A DNA stretch of 14,552 bases, taken from Calditrichia bacterium. Its GTDB lineage: Bacteria; Calditrichota; Calditrichia; Calditrichales; Calditrichaceae. The stretch spans positions 1 to 14,552 of the forward strand of contig JALWEA010000155.1 in NCBI GenBank assembly GCA_027039465.1. The letters run 5' to 3'. The notes below the pieces were generated by a model. That model had not been told where the DNA came from. It worked only from the letters and a program-made list of their open reading frames with translations, and made no database searches. Position 1 is the first letter of the stretch; each line of letters begins with the position of its first letter. Position numbers and translations under genes: made by a program. Shown here one piece after another: positions 1 through 5,860 of the stretch.

Positions 1-2
1 AT

Positions 3-281
3 CGCGATAACGGGCGCTTGAACATTCACGGTTTTAATGATTACATCATTCCCACGGCGGTAGATGTGCCGATCATGGATATTAAGATCTTGGAAAATCC
101 TTACCCCTTTGGCCCGTTCGGGGCAAAAGGCCTCGGTGAATTGCCGCTGGTCGGTGCACCACCGGCGGTCGTTTCCAGCTTGCAGATGATTTTCGGTCGG
201 CCGCTGAATAAAATCCCCATTTTGCCCGAAGATTTGTTTGAACTGGTTCAATCAATGCGAAGGAACGGAGGCCAACGATGA
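3..281 (+). CDS. Xanthine dehydrogenase/CO dehydrogenase-family molybdopterin subunit, C-terminal end (partial)
   Basis: Only the last 92 codons are present; the gene enters from the left edge in frame 3. The segment PFGPFGAKGLGELPLVGAPP is the signature near the C-terminus of the large molybdopterin-cytosine-dinucleotide subunit of xanthine dehydrogenase-family hydroxylases. The glutamate of GAKGLGE (codon 138-140) corresponds to the active-site base that activates the Mo-bound water in this family. The stop overlaps the start of the 2Fe-2S subunit gene as ATGA, implying translational coupling. The two downstream genes supply the Fe-S and FAD subunits, so this is the catalytic subunit of a three-subunit cytosolic enzyme. 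The substrate (xanthine, another purine, an aldehyde or another N-heterocycle) cannot be told from this fragment. Confidence 0.9.
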   Translation, partial: RDNGRLNIHGFNDYIIPTAVDVPIMDIKILENPYPFGPFGAKGLGELPLVGAPPAVVSSLQMIFGRPLNKIPILPEDLFELVQSMRRNGGQR

Positions 282-787
282 AAGTCTCCTTTAAAGTAAA
301 CGGTAAACAAGTGGAACTGGATGTTTCGCCCAAGGCACGCTTATTGGACGTGTTGCATGACGATTTGCAATTGATTTCGGTGAAGGAAGGCTGCGGCGAA
401 GGTGAGTGCGGCGCTTGTTCGGTGCTGTTTGACGGCAAAACGGTAAACTCCTGTTTGATCCCGGCTTTTCAGGCCGAAGGGCACGAAATCGTTACGCTGG
501 AAGGTTTGCGTCAATGGCCCGGTTACGCTACTATTGAACGGGCCTATTTAGAACACGGTGCCGTGCAGTGTGCTTTTTGCCTGTCCGGATTTGTGGTCTC
601 GACGGTGTCCTATTTAAAGGAGCAACCGCAAAAGGACGGTGTGAGTGAAGGTGATGTCGAAAAAGCGTTGGCCGGTAATTTATGCCGTTGTACGGGCTAC
701 ACAAAAATTGTCGAAGCCGTTAAAGATTTGGCTGAACACGAAAAAATTAAAACCCAGTTTGAAGAGGATTGGCCCTATGAAAAATGA
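278..787 (+). CDS. 2Fe-2S subunit of xanthine dehydrogenase-family molybdoenzyme
   Basis: This 169-residue protein is the normal length for the small electron-transfer subunit (XdhC/CoxS type). The N-terminal plant-type ferredoxin domain holds one 2Fe-2S cluster on C39, C44, C47 (CGEGECGAC) and C59. The C-terminal helical domain holds the second on C98, C101 (QCAFC) and C136, C138 (NLCRCTGY). All eight ligands are intact, so both clusters should form and carry electrons from the Mo centre to FAD. The ATG at 278 overlaps the previous stop by four bases, and the 3' end overlaps the FAD-subunit start by 11 bases. This is a tightly coupled operon in the order Mo, FeS, FAD. The physiological substrate is unknown. 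Confidence 0.95.
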   Translation: MKVSFKVNGKQVELDVSPKARLLDVLHDDLQLISVKEGCGEGECGACSVLFDGKTVNSCLIPAFQAEGHEIVTLEGLRQWPGYATIERAYLEHGAVQCAFCLSGFVVSTVSYLKEQPQKDGVSEGDVEKALAGNLCRCTGYTKIVEAVKDLAEHEKIKTQFEEDWPYEK

Positions 788-1637
788 GGTTACCCTATTA
801 CGCCCGGAAAATTTTGATGCGTTGGATGCGGCCTTGCAGCAAAGTTCCGCTGCATGGACGTTTGTGGCCGGTGGAACCGATTTATTGGTGCAAAAAGAAA
901 AATGGCGGAAGGCAACCCATATTGTGGACTTAACGGCTTTGCCCGAATTGCATCAAACCATCGAAATAAATTCAAAGGTAATTCGCATCGGGGCCGCGGT
1001 TCCTTACGGTGATTTAATTCGTCATTCCGAACTCAAGACGTATCTGCCGATTTTGGTGCACGCCTGCGAATTGATCGGCGCCGCACAAATTCAGAATCGA
1101 GGAACGATCGGCGGCAATATTGCCAATGCTTCTCCTGCAGGCGATACGTTGCCGGTGCTTGCGGTCTTAAATGCGGAACTGCTGATCGGCCCGCGGCAAA
1201 AGGGAGAGTTTAAACGCCTGTCAATGAATGAAATCATGATCGGGCCGGGGCAAATTCAACTTAAGCCCAATGAATACATTGCATTTATCGAGATTCCAAT
1301 ATTGCAATCGCCTGAGCCTTTGTGGGATTTTCGCAAAATAGGACAGCGTGAGGCGTTGGCCATCAGTAAATTGAGTTTGGCCGTGCTTTTGTGGAAAGAC
1401 GGTAAGCACGTTCAGGATGTGCGTATAGCCAGTGGCAGCGTGGCTCCGGTTATCCGTCGGCATCACAAGACGGAAAATATTTTGAACGGGCAAGAATTGA
1501 ATGAACAGCTTATTGAAAAAGCGGCGGAAACGTTGAAAAACGAAATCAATCCGATTAGTGATATTCGTTCCACAAAGGAATTTCGTAAAGAAATAACAGC
1601 GAATGTATTAAGGGACATTTTGCACCAATGGTTGTAA
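777..1637 (+). CDS. FAD-binding subunit of xanthine dehydrogenase-family molybdoenzyme
   Basis: This 286-residue protein matches the medium subunit (XdhB/CoxM type), which passes electrons from the 2Fe-2S clusters to FAD and then to NAD+ or another acceptor. The FAD pyrophosphate-binding motifs are visible: AGGTD at residues 31-35, and QNRGTIGGNIANASPAGDTL from residue 106, which carries the TIGGN signature. The C-terminal region (about 180-280) fits the CO_deh_flav_C domain. I chose the ATG at 777 because it begins at the family's usual N-terminus (MKNEVTLLRPENFDAL) and overlaps the upstream gene by 11 bases. The frame is open further upstream to 645, but that part only duplicates the end of the 2Fe-2S gene. 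Last gene of the operon, followed by a terminator. Confidence 0.93.
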   Translation: MKNEVTLLRPENFDALDAALQQSSAAWTFVAGGTDLLVQKEKWRKATHIVDLTALPELHQTIEINSKVIRIGAAVPYGDLIRHSELKTYLPILVHACELIGAAQIQNRGTIGGNIANASPAGDTLPVLAVLNAELLIGPRQKGEFKRLSMNEIMIGPGQIQLKPNEYIAFIEIPILQSPEPLWDFRKIGQREALAISKLSLAVLLWKDGKHVQDVRIASGSVAPVIRRHHKTENILNGQELNEQLIEKAAETLKNEINPISDIRSTKEFRKEITANVLRDILHQWL

Positions 1638-1669
1638 AAACGGGATTAAATGGTAGGTAGTAAATAAAA

Positions 1670-1694
1670 AAAGGCGGGTTAAATACCCGCCTTT
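1670..1694. terminator. Bidirectional intrinsic terminator between molybdoenzyme operon and trxB
   Basis: A perfect 10-bp stem (AAAGGCGGGT paired with ACCCGCCTTT) closes a 5-base loop. It has an A-rich run on the left (from 1661) and T-rich sequence on the right, so it can act on both strands. It lies 33 bases after the FAD-subunit stop and 25 bases after the convergent trxB stop, where a shared terminator is expected. Confidence 0.85.
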
Positions 1695-1718
1695 CGAGTT
1701 TTAACGAATAGAAAATTT

Positions 1719-2651
1719 TTATTCCTGGGATTCCAAAAACTTTTCAGCATCCAGCGCGGCCATGCAACCGGTTCCGGCTGCGGTAACGGCCTGCTGGTAA
1801 ACACTGTCCTGAACATCGCCGCAGGCAAAAACGCCTTCGACGTTGGTTCGGGTAGTCCCTGGTACCGTTTTAATGTAGCCCGCTTCGTCCGTTTCAATTT
1901 GGCCTTTGAAAGGTTGAGTGTTAGGGATGTGCCCGATGGCCATGAACACACCGTCAACCGGCATTTCGGTTTCCTCGCCTGTCTTTGTGTCTTTCAGGCG
2001 TACGCCGGTAACAAATTCGTCGCCTAAAATTTCGGTAATCACTTTATTCAAGGCGAATTCAATTTTGGGATTTTCTTCGGCTTTTTTCACCATGATTTTG
2101 GACGCGCGGAACTGATCGCGCCGATGAACGATGGTTACCTTGCGTGCGAATTTGGTCAGGAAGGTCGCCTCTTCCATGGCCGAATCGCCGCCGCCCACTA
2201 CGATTACATCTTTATCTTTGTAGAAGAATCCGTCGCAGGTTGCACAGGCGGAGACGCCTTTACCTTGCAAACGTTTTTCCGATTCCAACCCCAACCAACG
2301 GGCCGAAGCGCCGGTGGCAATAATAACCGCATCGGCAGTGTAAACGTTGTCATCGGTTTTAATAGTGAAAGGACGTTTTGAGAAATCGACTTCCTGCGCC
2401 ATTTCAAATTTGGTCTCCGCTCCGAACTTTACGGCCTGCTCGCGCATATCCTGCATGAGCTGCGGTCCTTGTACTCCGTTGGGAAATCCCGGATAATTTT
2501 CGACTTCGGTTGTAATGGTTAACTGCCCGCCGGGTTCATTTCCTTCCAAAACCAGAGGTTGCAGTTCCGCGCGGGCGGTGTAAATAGCTGCGGTTAATCC
2601 TGCCGGACCCGACCCGATAATTACCACACGATAATGTTTTGCTTCTGCCAT
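1719..2651 (-). CDS. trxB: Thioredoxin reductase (NADPH, FAD)
   Basis: This ~310-residue low-molecular-weight thioredoxin reductase moves electrons from NADPH through FAD and a redox disulfide to thioredoxin in the cytosol. Counting from the upstream Met (2654), the motifs are: FAD Rossmann GSGPAG at 14-19, the redox-active CATC pair C137/C140, the NADPH Rossmann GGGDSA at 154-159, the NADPH-type 2'-phosphate motif HRRDQFRA at 177-184, and the C-terminal FAD motif CGD at 278-280. Two ATGs are in tandem at 2654 and 2651. The AGGAG ribosome site (2658-2662) is 6 bases from the second but only 3 from the first, so 2651 is preferred. It is transcribed away from the sigma-factor/thioredoxin cluster from its own promoter; the likely partner is trxA at 4098. 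Confidence 0.97.
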   Translation of the reverse strand: MAEAKHYRVVIIGSGPAGLTAAIYTARAELQPLVLEGNEPGGQLTITTEVENYPGFPNGVQGPQLMQDMREQAVKFGAETKFEMAQEVDFSKRPFTIKTDDNVYTADAVIIATGASARWLGLESEKRLQGKGVSACATCDGFFYKDKDVIVVGGGDSAMEEATFLTKFARKVTIVHRRDQFRASKIMVKKAEENPKIEFALNKVITEILGDEFVTGVRLKDTKTGEETEMPVDGVFMAIGHIPNTQPFKGQIETDEAGYIKTVPGTTRTNVEGVFACGDVQDSVYQQAVTAAGTGCMAALDAEKFLESQE

Positions 2652-2704
2652 CATATTCTCCTGCTTCTATTGTGCGTTAGTTTTTTGTTCGTTGCAAAAT
2701 TTCT

Positions 2705-2733
2705 TTTATAGTAACTTGTCGTTTGATGCACAA
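2705..2733 (-). promoter_or_regulatory. Candidate sigma-70-type promoter of trxB
   Basis: On the minus strand, TTGTGC (2728-2733) is followed after exactly 17 bases by TATAAA (2705-2710), about 50 bases before the trxB start. It is a good housekeeping-promoter match. I did not find an ECF-type GGAAC/GTC pair here. Called from sequence only. Confidence 0.5.
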
Positions 2734-2785
2734 ACGGCGATTCAAGTTACAGAACAAAAATAAAAGGGAAATTATTTCTTTGTTC

Positions 2786-2863
2786 GGGGGGGGGAAAGGT
2801 TAAGGGTTAAGGGGAAACGTTATCCGTTATCCGTGTATCCGTATATTCGTTAATCGTGAATCG
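2786..2863. repeat. G9 tract, GGGTTAA repeats and degenerate TTATCCG tandem array
   Basis: A run of nine G (2786-2794) is followed by AAAGGTTAAGGGTTAAGGGG. Then comes a degenerate tandem array of 7-8-base units ending in CG (GTTATCCG, TTATCCG, TGTATCCG, TATATTCG, TTAATCG, TGAATCG) at 2818-2863. The same array heads both long repeats at 8662 and 9523, so it belongs to a dispersed family. The G-runs come close to a G-quadruplex pattern. No coding potential is seen. Function unknown. Confidence 0.6.
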
Positions 2864-2870
2864 TTGTTTT

Positions 2871-2975
2871 TACACTCGGTGGGGCGACCACCCTTACAAG
2901 CCCGGTAGAATCACTTTGGAATCGGGCGCAGCACCAGTTCCAAGTTTCCAGTTCCCGGTTCCCAATTCTGGCGAT
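2871..2975. repeat. Repeat-like non-coding DNA upstream of the sigma-factor gene
   Basis: This stretch holds a short hairpin (GGTGG, loop GGCGA, CCACC at 2878-2892) and a reiterated TTCCAGTTCCC-like motif (about 2935-2970). No credible ORF crosses it. Together with 2786-2863 it makes most of the 470-base gap between trxB and the sigma-factor gene resemble dispersed-repeat DNA. Only its two edges look regulatory. Confidence 0.4.
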
Positions 2976-3059
2976 AATAGCAGGATTCTTGTTCAAGGCA
3001 TTGCGGTACTACCCGAAAAATTTGGCGCATAATGTTTCATTCTTTAAATTCCGAATTTA

Positions 3060-3085
3060 GGGAACAATACATTTAGAAATTTGTA
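3060..3085 (+). promoter_or_regulatory. Possible ECF-type promoter of the sigma-factor operon
   Basis: GGGAAC at 3060-3065 is followed after 17 bases by GTA at 3083-3085. This loosely resembles the GGAAC...GT arrangement used by many ECF sigma factors and would allow autoregulation with a leader of roughly 35 bases. The match is weak, and I could not find the same pair upstream of trxA or trxB. Confidence 0.2.
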
Positions 3086-3126
3086 CCATTGAAGAAATTT
3101 CATCATCATAAGAGGAAGAAGAACGA

Positions 3127-3723
3127 TTGACTGAAAAAGAATTAGTCGAGAAGGCAAAACAAGGGGACAGGGCTGCATTAGCGACTCTGGTCAATCGATA
3201 CAGCGAGCGAATTTACAATCTGGTTTTGCGAATTTTAAGGCGTCGCGAAGACGCCGAAGATGTGCTTCAGGAAACGTTTCTGACGGTTATTGAAAAAATT
3301 CATACATTTGACGGACGCTCTTCGTTTTTTACGTGGATTTACCGAATTGCAACCAATGCGGCTTTGATGCGCTTGCGCAAGAAAAAAGTGGTCTTTCAGG
3401 AATTAAATGACGACCCGGACTTTCAGGAAAGCATAGAAAGTCGAGTGTTTGTGGATTGGAGCCAGGATCCTTCGATTGGCATTTATGATCGGGAAGTGCG
3501 TAAAAAGATCGATGAAGCGATTAACAAGCTTTCGGACATTTACCGAAGCGTTTTTATCCTGAGGGATATCGAGGGTTTGTCTATTAAGGAGACCAGCGAA
3601 ATCTTGAATATTACGGAAGAAAATGTAAAAATCCGCCTGCGTCGCGCAAGGCAGTTTTTAAGAGATTATTTGTCGGATTATTTTGAGGAAAGGGCACGGA
3701 GTAAAAATGCCACTTCATCATAA
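3127..3723 (+). CDS. ECF-type RNA polymerase sigma factor
   Basis: This 198-residue sigma-70-family protein has region 2 at about 15-88 (EDAEDVLQETFLTV in 2.2, then FTWIYRIATNAALMRLRKKK for -10 recognition). After a linker it has region 4 at about 128-182 (LSDIYRSVFILRDIEGLS, then the helix-turn-helix IKETSEILNITEENVKIRLR). It lacks regions 1 and 3, as ECF factors do. Translation must begin at TTG 3127: a TAA closes the frame at 3109-3111, the next codons contain no ATG, and the protein then starts with the usual MTEKELVEKAKQGD. A purine-rich AGAGGA (3111-3116) serves as ribosome site at a slightly long spacing. Its last 17 bases overlap the next gene, which encodes a likely zinc-binding anti-sigma factor. 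The neighbouring thioredoxin genes suggest a thiol-stress regulon, by inference. Confidence 0.93.
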   Translation: MTEKELVEKAKQGDRAALATLVNRYSERIYNLVLRILRRREDAEDVLQETFLTVIEKIHTFDGRSSFFTWIYRIATNAALMRLRKKKVVFQELNDDPDFQESIESRVFVDWSQDPSIGIYDREVRKKIDEAINKLSDIYRSVFILRDIEGLSIKETSEILNITEENVKIRLRRARQFLRDYLSDYFEERARSKNATSS

Positions 3724-3961
3724 AGAACGAATCAAAGAAATTTGCGAGCTAATGGGCGAAGATTTGGACGCTCCGTTGTGTGAAGAGGTGATTGAGCATT
3801 TGAACGCCTGTCCGACTTGTAAAGTCTATTTCGACACGGTCAAAAAAACGGTTTTTTTATGCCGTGAGGTGGAGTGTCCCGAAGAACTGCCGGAAGATGT
3901 CAATGATCGCCTGCTAAAAGCCTTGAATTTGCAAGACTTGAAAGATATGATTAAAAAATAA
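3707..3961 (+). CDS. Small soluble zinc-binding anti-sigma factor (ZAS/zf-HC2-like)
   Basis: This 84-residue protein carries the ZAS signature H31-x3-C35-x2-C38 in the segment EHLNACPTCKVYF. H5 lies 26 residues before H31, a plausible fourth zinc ligand; C13 is the alternative. Further cysteines are C25, C52 and C57. No membrane segment is visible, so it should be cytosolic, unlike the larger membrane-bound anti-sigma factors. I chose the ATG at 3707 because GGAG (3698-3701) sits 5 bases upstream. The frame is open back to 3683, but that part lies inside the sigma gene. The 17-base overlap with the sigma gene implies coupled, stoichiometric translation. In RsrA-type proteins, oxidation of the zinc-ligand cysteines releases the sigma factor; the cysteine content and thioredoxin neighbours fit that here. 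The assignment rests on one motif plus context. Confidence 0.75.
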   Translation: MPLHHKERIKEICELMGEDLDAPLCEEVIEHLNACPTCKVYFDTVKKTVFLCREVECPEELPEDVNDRLLKALNLQDLKDMIKK

Positions 3962-4097
3962 TTATTTTTCCCCATTAAAATCTTTCTCAATCGAAAAATA
4001 TTTTTCTCTGCTTTCGCAAATGTATCCTTTATTTTAAATCTGCATCAAAAACCAAAAGTAAATTTGAATTGAAAATAAAAATTCAGGAGGAAAATAG

Positions 4098-4439
4098 ATG
4101 CATCCAATTGCAGTCAATGCTCATGATTTTGAGCAAGTTGTATTGAAATCGGATATTCCTGTTATTGTGGATTTTTGGGCGCCGTGGTGCGCACCGTGCC
4201 GCATCATTGCCCCGGTATTGGAACAGATTGCTCAGGAATATGCCGGACGTGTGAAAGTGGTTAAATTGAACACGGACGAGAATCCGGAAATTGCGGCTAA
4301 GTACAATATTCGCGGTATTCCCACCCTTTTAATCTTTCGTAACGGCGAAGTGGTTGATCAGCTTGTGGGTGCGGTTCCCAAGCACATGATTACGGGAAAA
4401 CTGGATTATTACACGGCAGCAGTTAACACACTCAATTAG
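4098..4439 (+). CDS. trxA: Thioredoxin
   Basis: This 113-residue single-domain thioredoxin is the normal length. The active site reads FWAPWCAPCR with the redox pair C31/C34; alanine replaces the usual glycine of WCGPC. The cis-proline is P75 in RGIPT, and the buried aspartate (D25 in VDFWA) is present. It is a general cytosolic disulfide reductant, most likely reduced by the TrxB encoded at 1719-2651. The start is well set by AGGAGG (4085-4090), 7 bases before the ATG. A 136-base gap separates it from the anti-sigma gene, enough room for its own promoter. I see no convincing -35/-10 pair there, only an AT-rich 14-bp palindrome at 3993-4006. The C-terminus is slightly longer than in E. coli thioredoxin. 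Confidence 0.95.
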   Translation: MHPIAVNAHDFEQVVLKSDIPVIVDFWAPWCAPCRIIAPVLEQIAQEYAGRVKVVKLNTDENPEIAAKYNIRGIPTLLIFRNGEVVDQLVGAVPKHMITGKLDYYTAAVNTLN

Positions 4440-4457
4440 GAACGGGAGGATAGAATA

Positions 4458-5117
4458 ATGGCTTTTTTGCAGGAAAAAGATAAAGAATACATTAAAAAAA
4501 TGTTTGCGGATCTACAAAATGATGTTCGCATTATTAATTTTAGTCAGGAAATCGAATGTCAATACTGCCCCGAAACAAGACAGATTTTGGAAGAATTGGT
4601 GGAATTGAGCGACAAGCTGAGCCTAGAGCTTTATAATTTCATGACCAATAAAGACAAAGTTGAAGAATACAAAGTGGATAAAGTTCCGGCGACCATTATT
4701 GCCGGTGATAAGGATTATGGCATTCGTTACTACGGTATTCCGTCGGGATATGAATTTTCCACGGTTTTGGAAGGCATTGTCGATGTTTCCAAACGGGATT
4801 CCGGCTTGAACCAGGAATCGCGTGAACTGTTGAAACAAATCGATGCGCCTTTGCGTTTACAAGTGTTCGTGACGCCGACGTGTCCTTATTGTCCGACGTC
4901 CGTACATCTGGCACATCGCATTGCTATTGAGAATCCGTTTGTAACGGCAGACATGGTGGAAGCAACGGAATTTCCGGAACTGTCCATGCGTTACAATGTG
5001 CGTGGTGTACCGAGAACGATGATCGGGGACGATTATCATGTGGAGGGCGCACTTCCGGAAAACGCTTATATTCCGAAGATTGTTGAATTTTTTAAAGCCA
5101 TGAAACAAAAACAATAA
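4458..5117 (+). CDS. Two-domain glutaredoxin-like protein disulfide oxidoreductase (PDO)
   Basis: This 219-residue protein has two thioredoxin folds, each with its own CxxC: ECQYC (C34/C37) in the N-terminal half and CPYC (C142/C145) in the C-terminal half. The cis-prolines are P77 (VPAT) and P185 (VPRT). The CQYC plus CPYC pair and the length match the PDO family best known from hyperthermophilic archaea and bacteria, where it forms or shuffles intracellular disulfides and can be reduced by a thioredoxin reductase. No signal peptide is visible, so it should be cytosolic. GGGAGG (4444-4449) lies 8 bases before the ATG, and only 18 bases separate it from trxA, so the two are probably co-transcribed. 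It suggests a thermophilic host with disulfide-stabilised cytosolic proteins. Confidence 0.92.
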   Translation: MAFLQEKDKEYIKKMFADLQNDVRIINFSQEIECQYCPETRQILEELVELSDKLSLELYNFMTNKDKVEEYKVDKVPATIIAGDKDYGIRYYGIPSGYEFSTVLEGIVDVSKRDSGLNQESRELLKQIDAPLRLQVFVTPTCPYCPTSVHLAHRIAIENPFVTADMVEATEFPELSMRYNVRGVPRTMIGDDYHVEGALPENAYIPKIVEFFKAMKQKQ

Positions 5118-5130
5118 GAAGGGATTTTTT

Positions 5131-5727
5131 ATGTCGAACAATGCAAACAGCAAACAGTACCTGATTTACGGCGGTATTGTTGTCCTGATTATTGCCATTG
5201 CCTGGGTTATTTTTAGCGGTGGTAATTCATCGAAAAAAGCAGTAACTCAAAACGTGCAAACACAACAGCAGCAACCTGTCCAAAAAAGTGCAGCCGTTTC
5301 CACACCGGAAGACCAATATCCCATGGCTCCGGACTTTGAATTACCGGATTTAAACGGTAAAAACATCAAATTGAGCGATTTTAGAGGCAAGGTTGTCTTT
5401 TTAAATTTTTGGGCGACATGGTGCCCTCCCTGTAAGCGCGAAATTCCGGGTTTTATTAATTTGGTTAATAAATACGGAAAAGACGGTTTTGTGGTATTGG
5501 GCGTAGCCGTAGATCCCCGTGAATTCGATAAAGTTAAACCGTTTGCCGAGAGAATCGGCATCAATTATCCGGTTGTTTACGATAAAAAAGGCGTATCGCA
5601 GTTGTACGGCGGAATCCGCAGTATTCCGACGACATTTGTGATCAATCGTCAAGGTAAAGTTGTCGGGCAAATTATCGGATCCCGTCCGGAGCAGACTTTT
5701 GAAGGAATTATCAAGAGCCTCCTTTAA
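5131..5727 (+). CDS. Membrane-anchored TlpA/ResA-like thioredoxin
   Basis: This 198-residue protein has a single N-terminal membrane anchor (about residues 10-29), a Gln/Ser-rich linker (31-60), and a redoxin domain of the AhpC-TSA/TlpA type from about 65. The active site is FWATWCPPCK with C98/C101, and the cis-proline is P166 (SIPTT). WCPPC is typical of extracytoplasmic reductants such as ResA and TlpA, which keep cytochrome c apo-protein or copper-site thiols reduced. It should face the periplasm, tethered to the inner membrane. No lipobox cysteine is visible. It starts 13 bases after the PDO stop with AAGGG about 7 bases upstream, and is the last gene before a strong terminator. No cytochrome-maturation gene is nearby, so the client is unknown. 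Confidence 0.92.
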   Translation: MSNNANSKQYLIYGGIVVLIIAIAWVIFSGGNSSKKAVTQNVQTQQQQPVQKSAAVSTPEDQYPMAPDFELPDLNGKNIKLSDFRGKVVFLNFWATWCPPCKREIPGFINLVNKYGKDGFVVLGVAVDPREFDKVKPFAERIGINYPVVYDKKGVSQLYGGIRSIPTTFVINRQGKVVGQIIGSRPEQTFEGIIKSLL

Positions 5728-5748
5728 TGATTTTGGGAAAAAGCAATA

Positions 5749-5788
5749 AAAGAAAAAGCGTTCTTTTGAAAGAACGCTTTTTCTTTTT
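5749..5788 (+). terminator. Strong intrinsic terminator of the thioredoxin operon
   Basis: A perfect 17-bp stem (5749-5765 paired with 5770-5786) closes a TTGA loop and runs directly into a T-rich end. It lies 22 bases after the TlpA-like stop. The A-rich left arm makes it potentially bidirectional, but no convergent gene is present. Confidence 0.9.
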
Positions 5789-5800
5789 GTGGCATTTATT

Positions 5801-5829
5801 TTGCCGTTTTGCTAATTTCATGCTTTAAT
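5801..5829 (+). promoter_or_regulatory. Candidate sigma-70-type promoter of the M16 peptidase pair
   Basis: TTGCCG (5801-5806) is followed after 17 bases by TTTAAT (5824-5829), giving a start near 5836 and a leader of about 25 bases. It sits just past the upstream terminator, where a new promoter is needed. Sequence match only. Confidence 0.4.
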
Positions 5830-5860
5830 TATTGTTACACCTAAAAACAGAAAGCAACGT

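Noticed and set aside
3993..4006. 14-bp palindrome GAAAAATATTTTTC upstream of trxA as an operator
   Set aside because: The perfect symmetry consists almost entirely of A and T in an AT-rich gap. Such palindromes arise by chance, and no second copy was seen.
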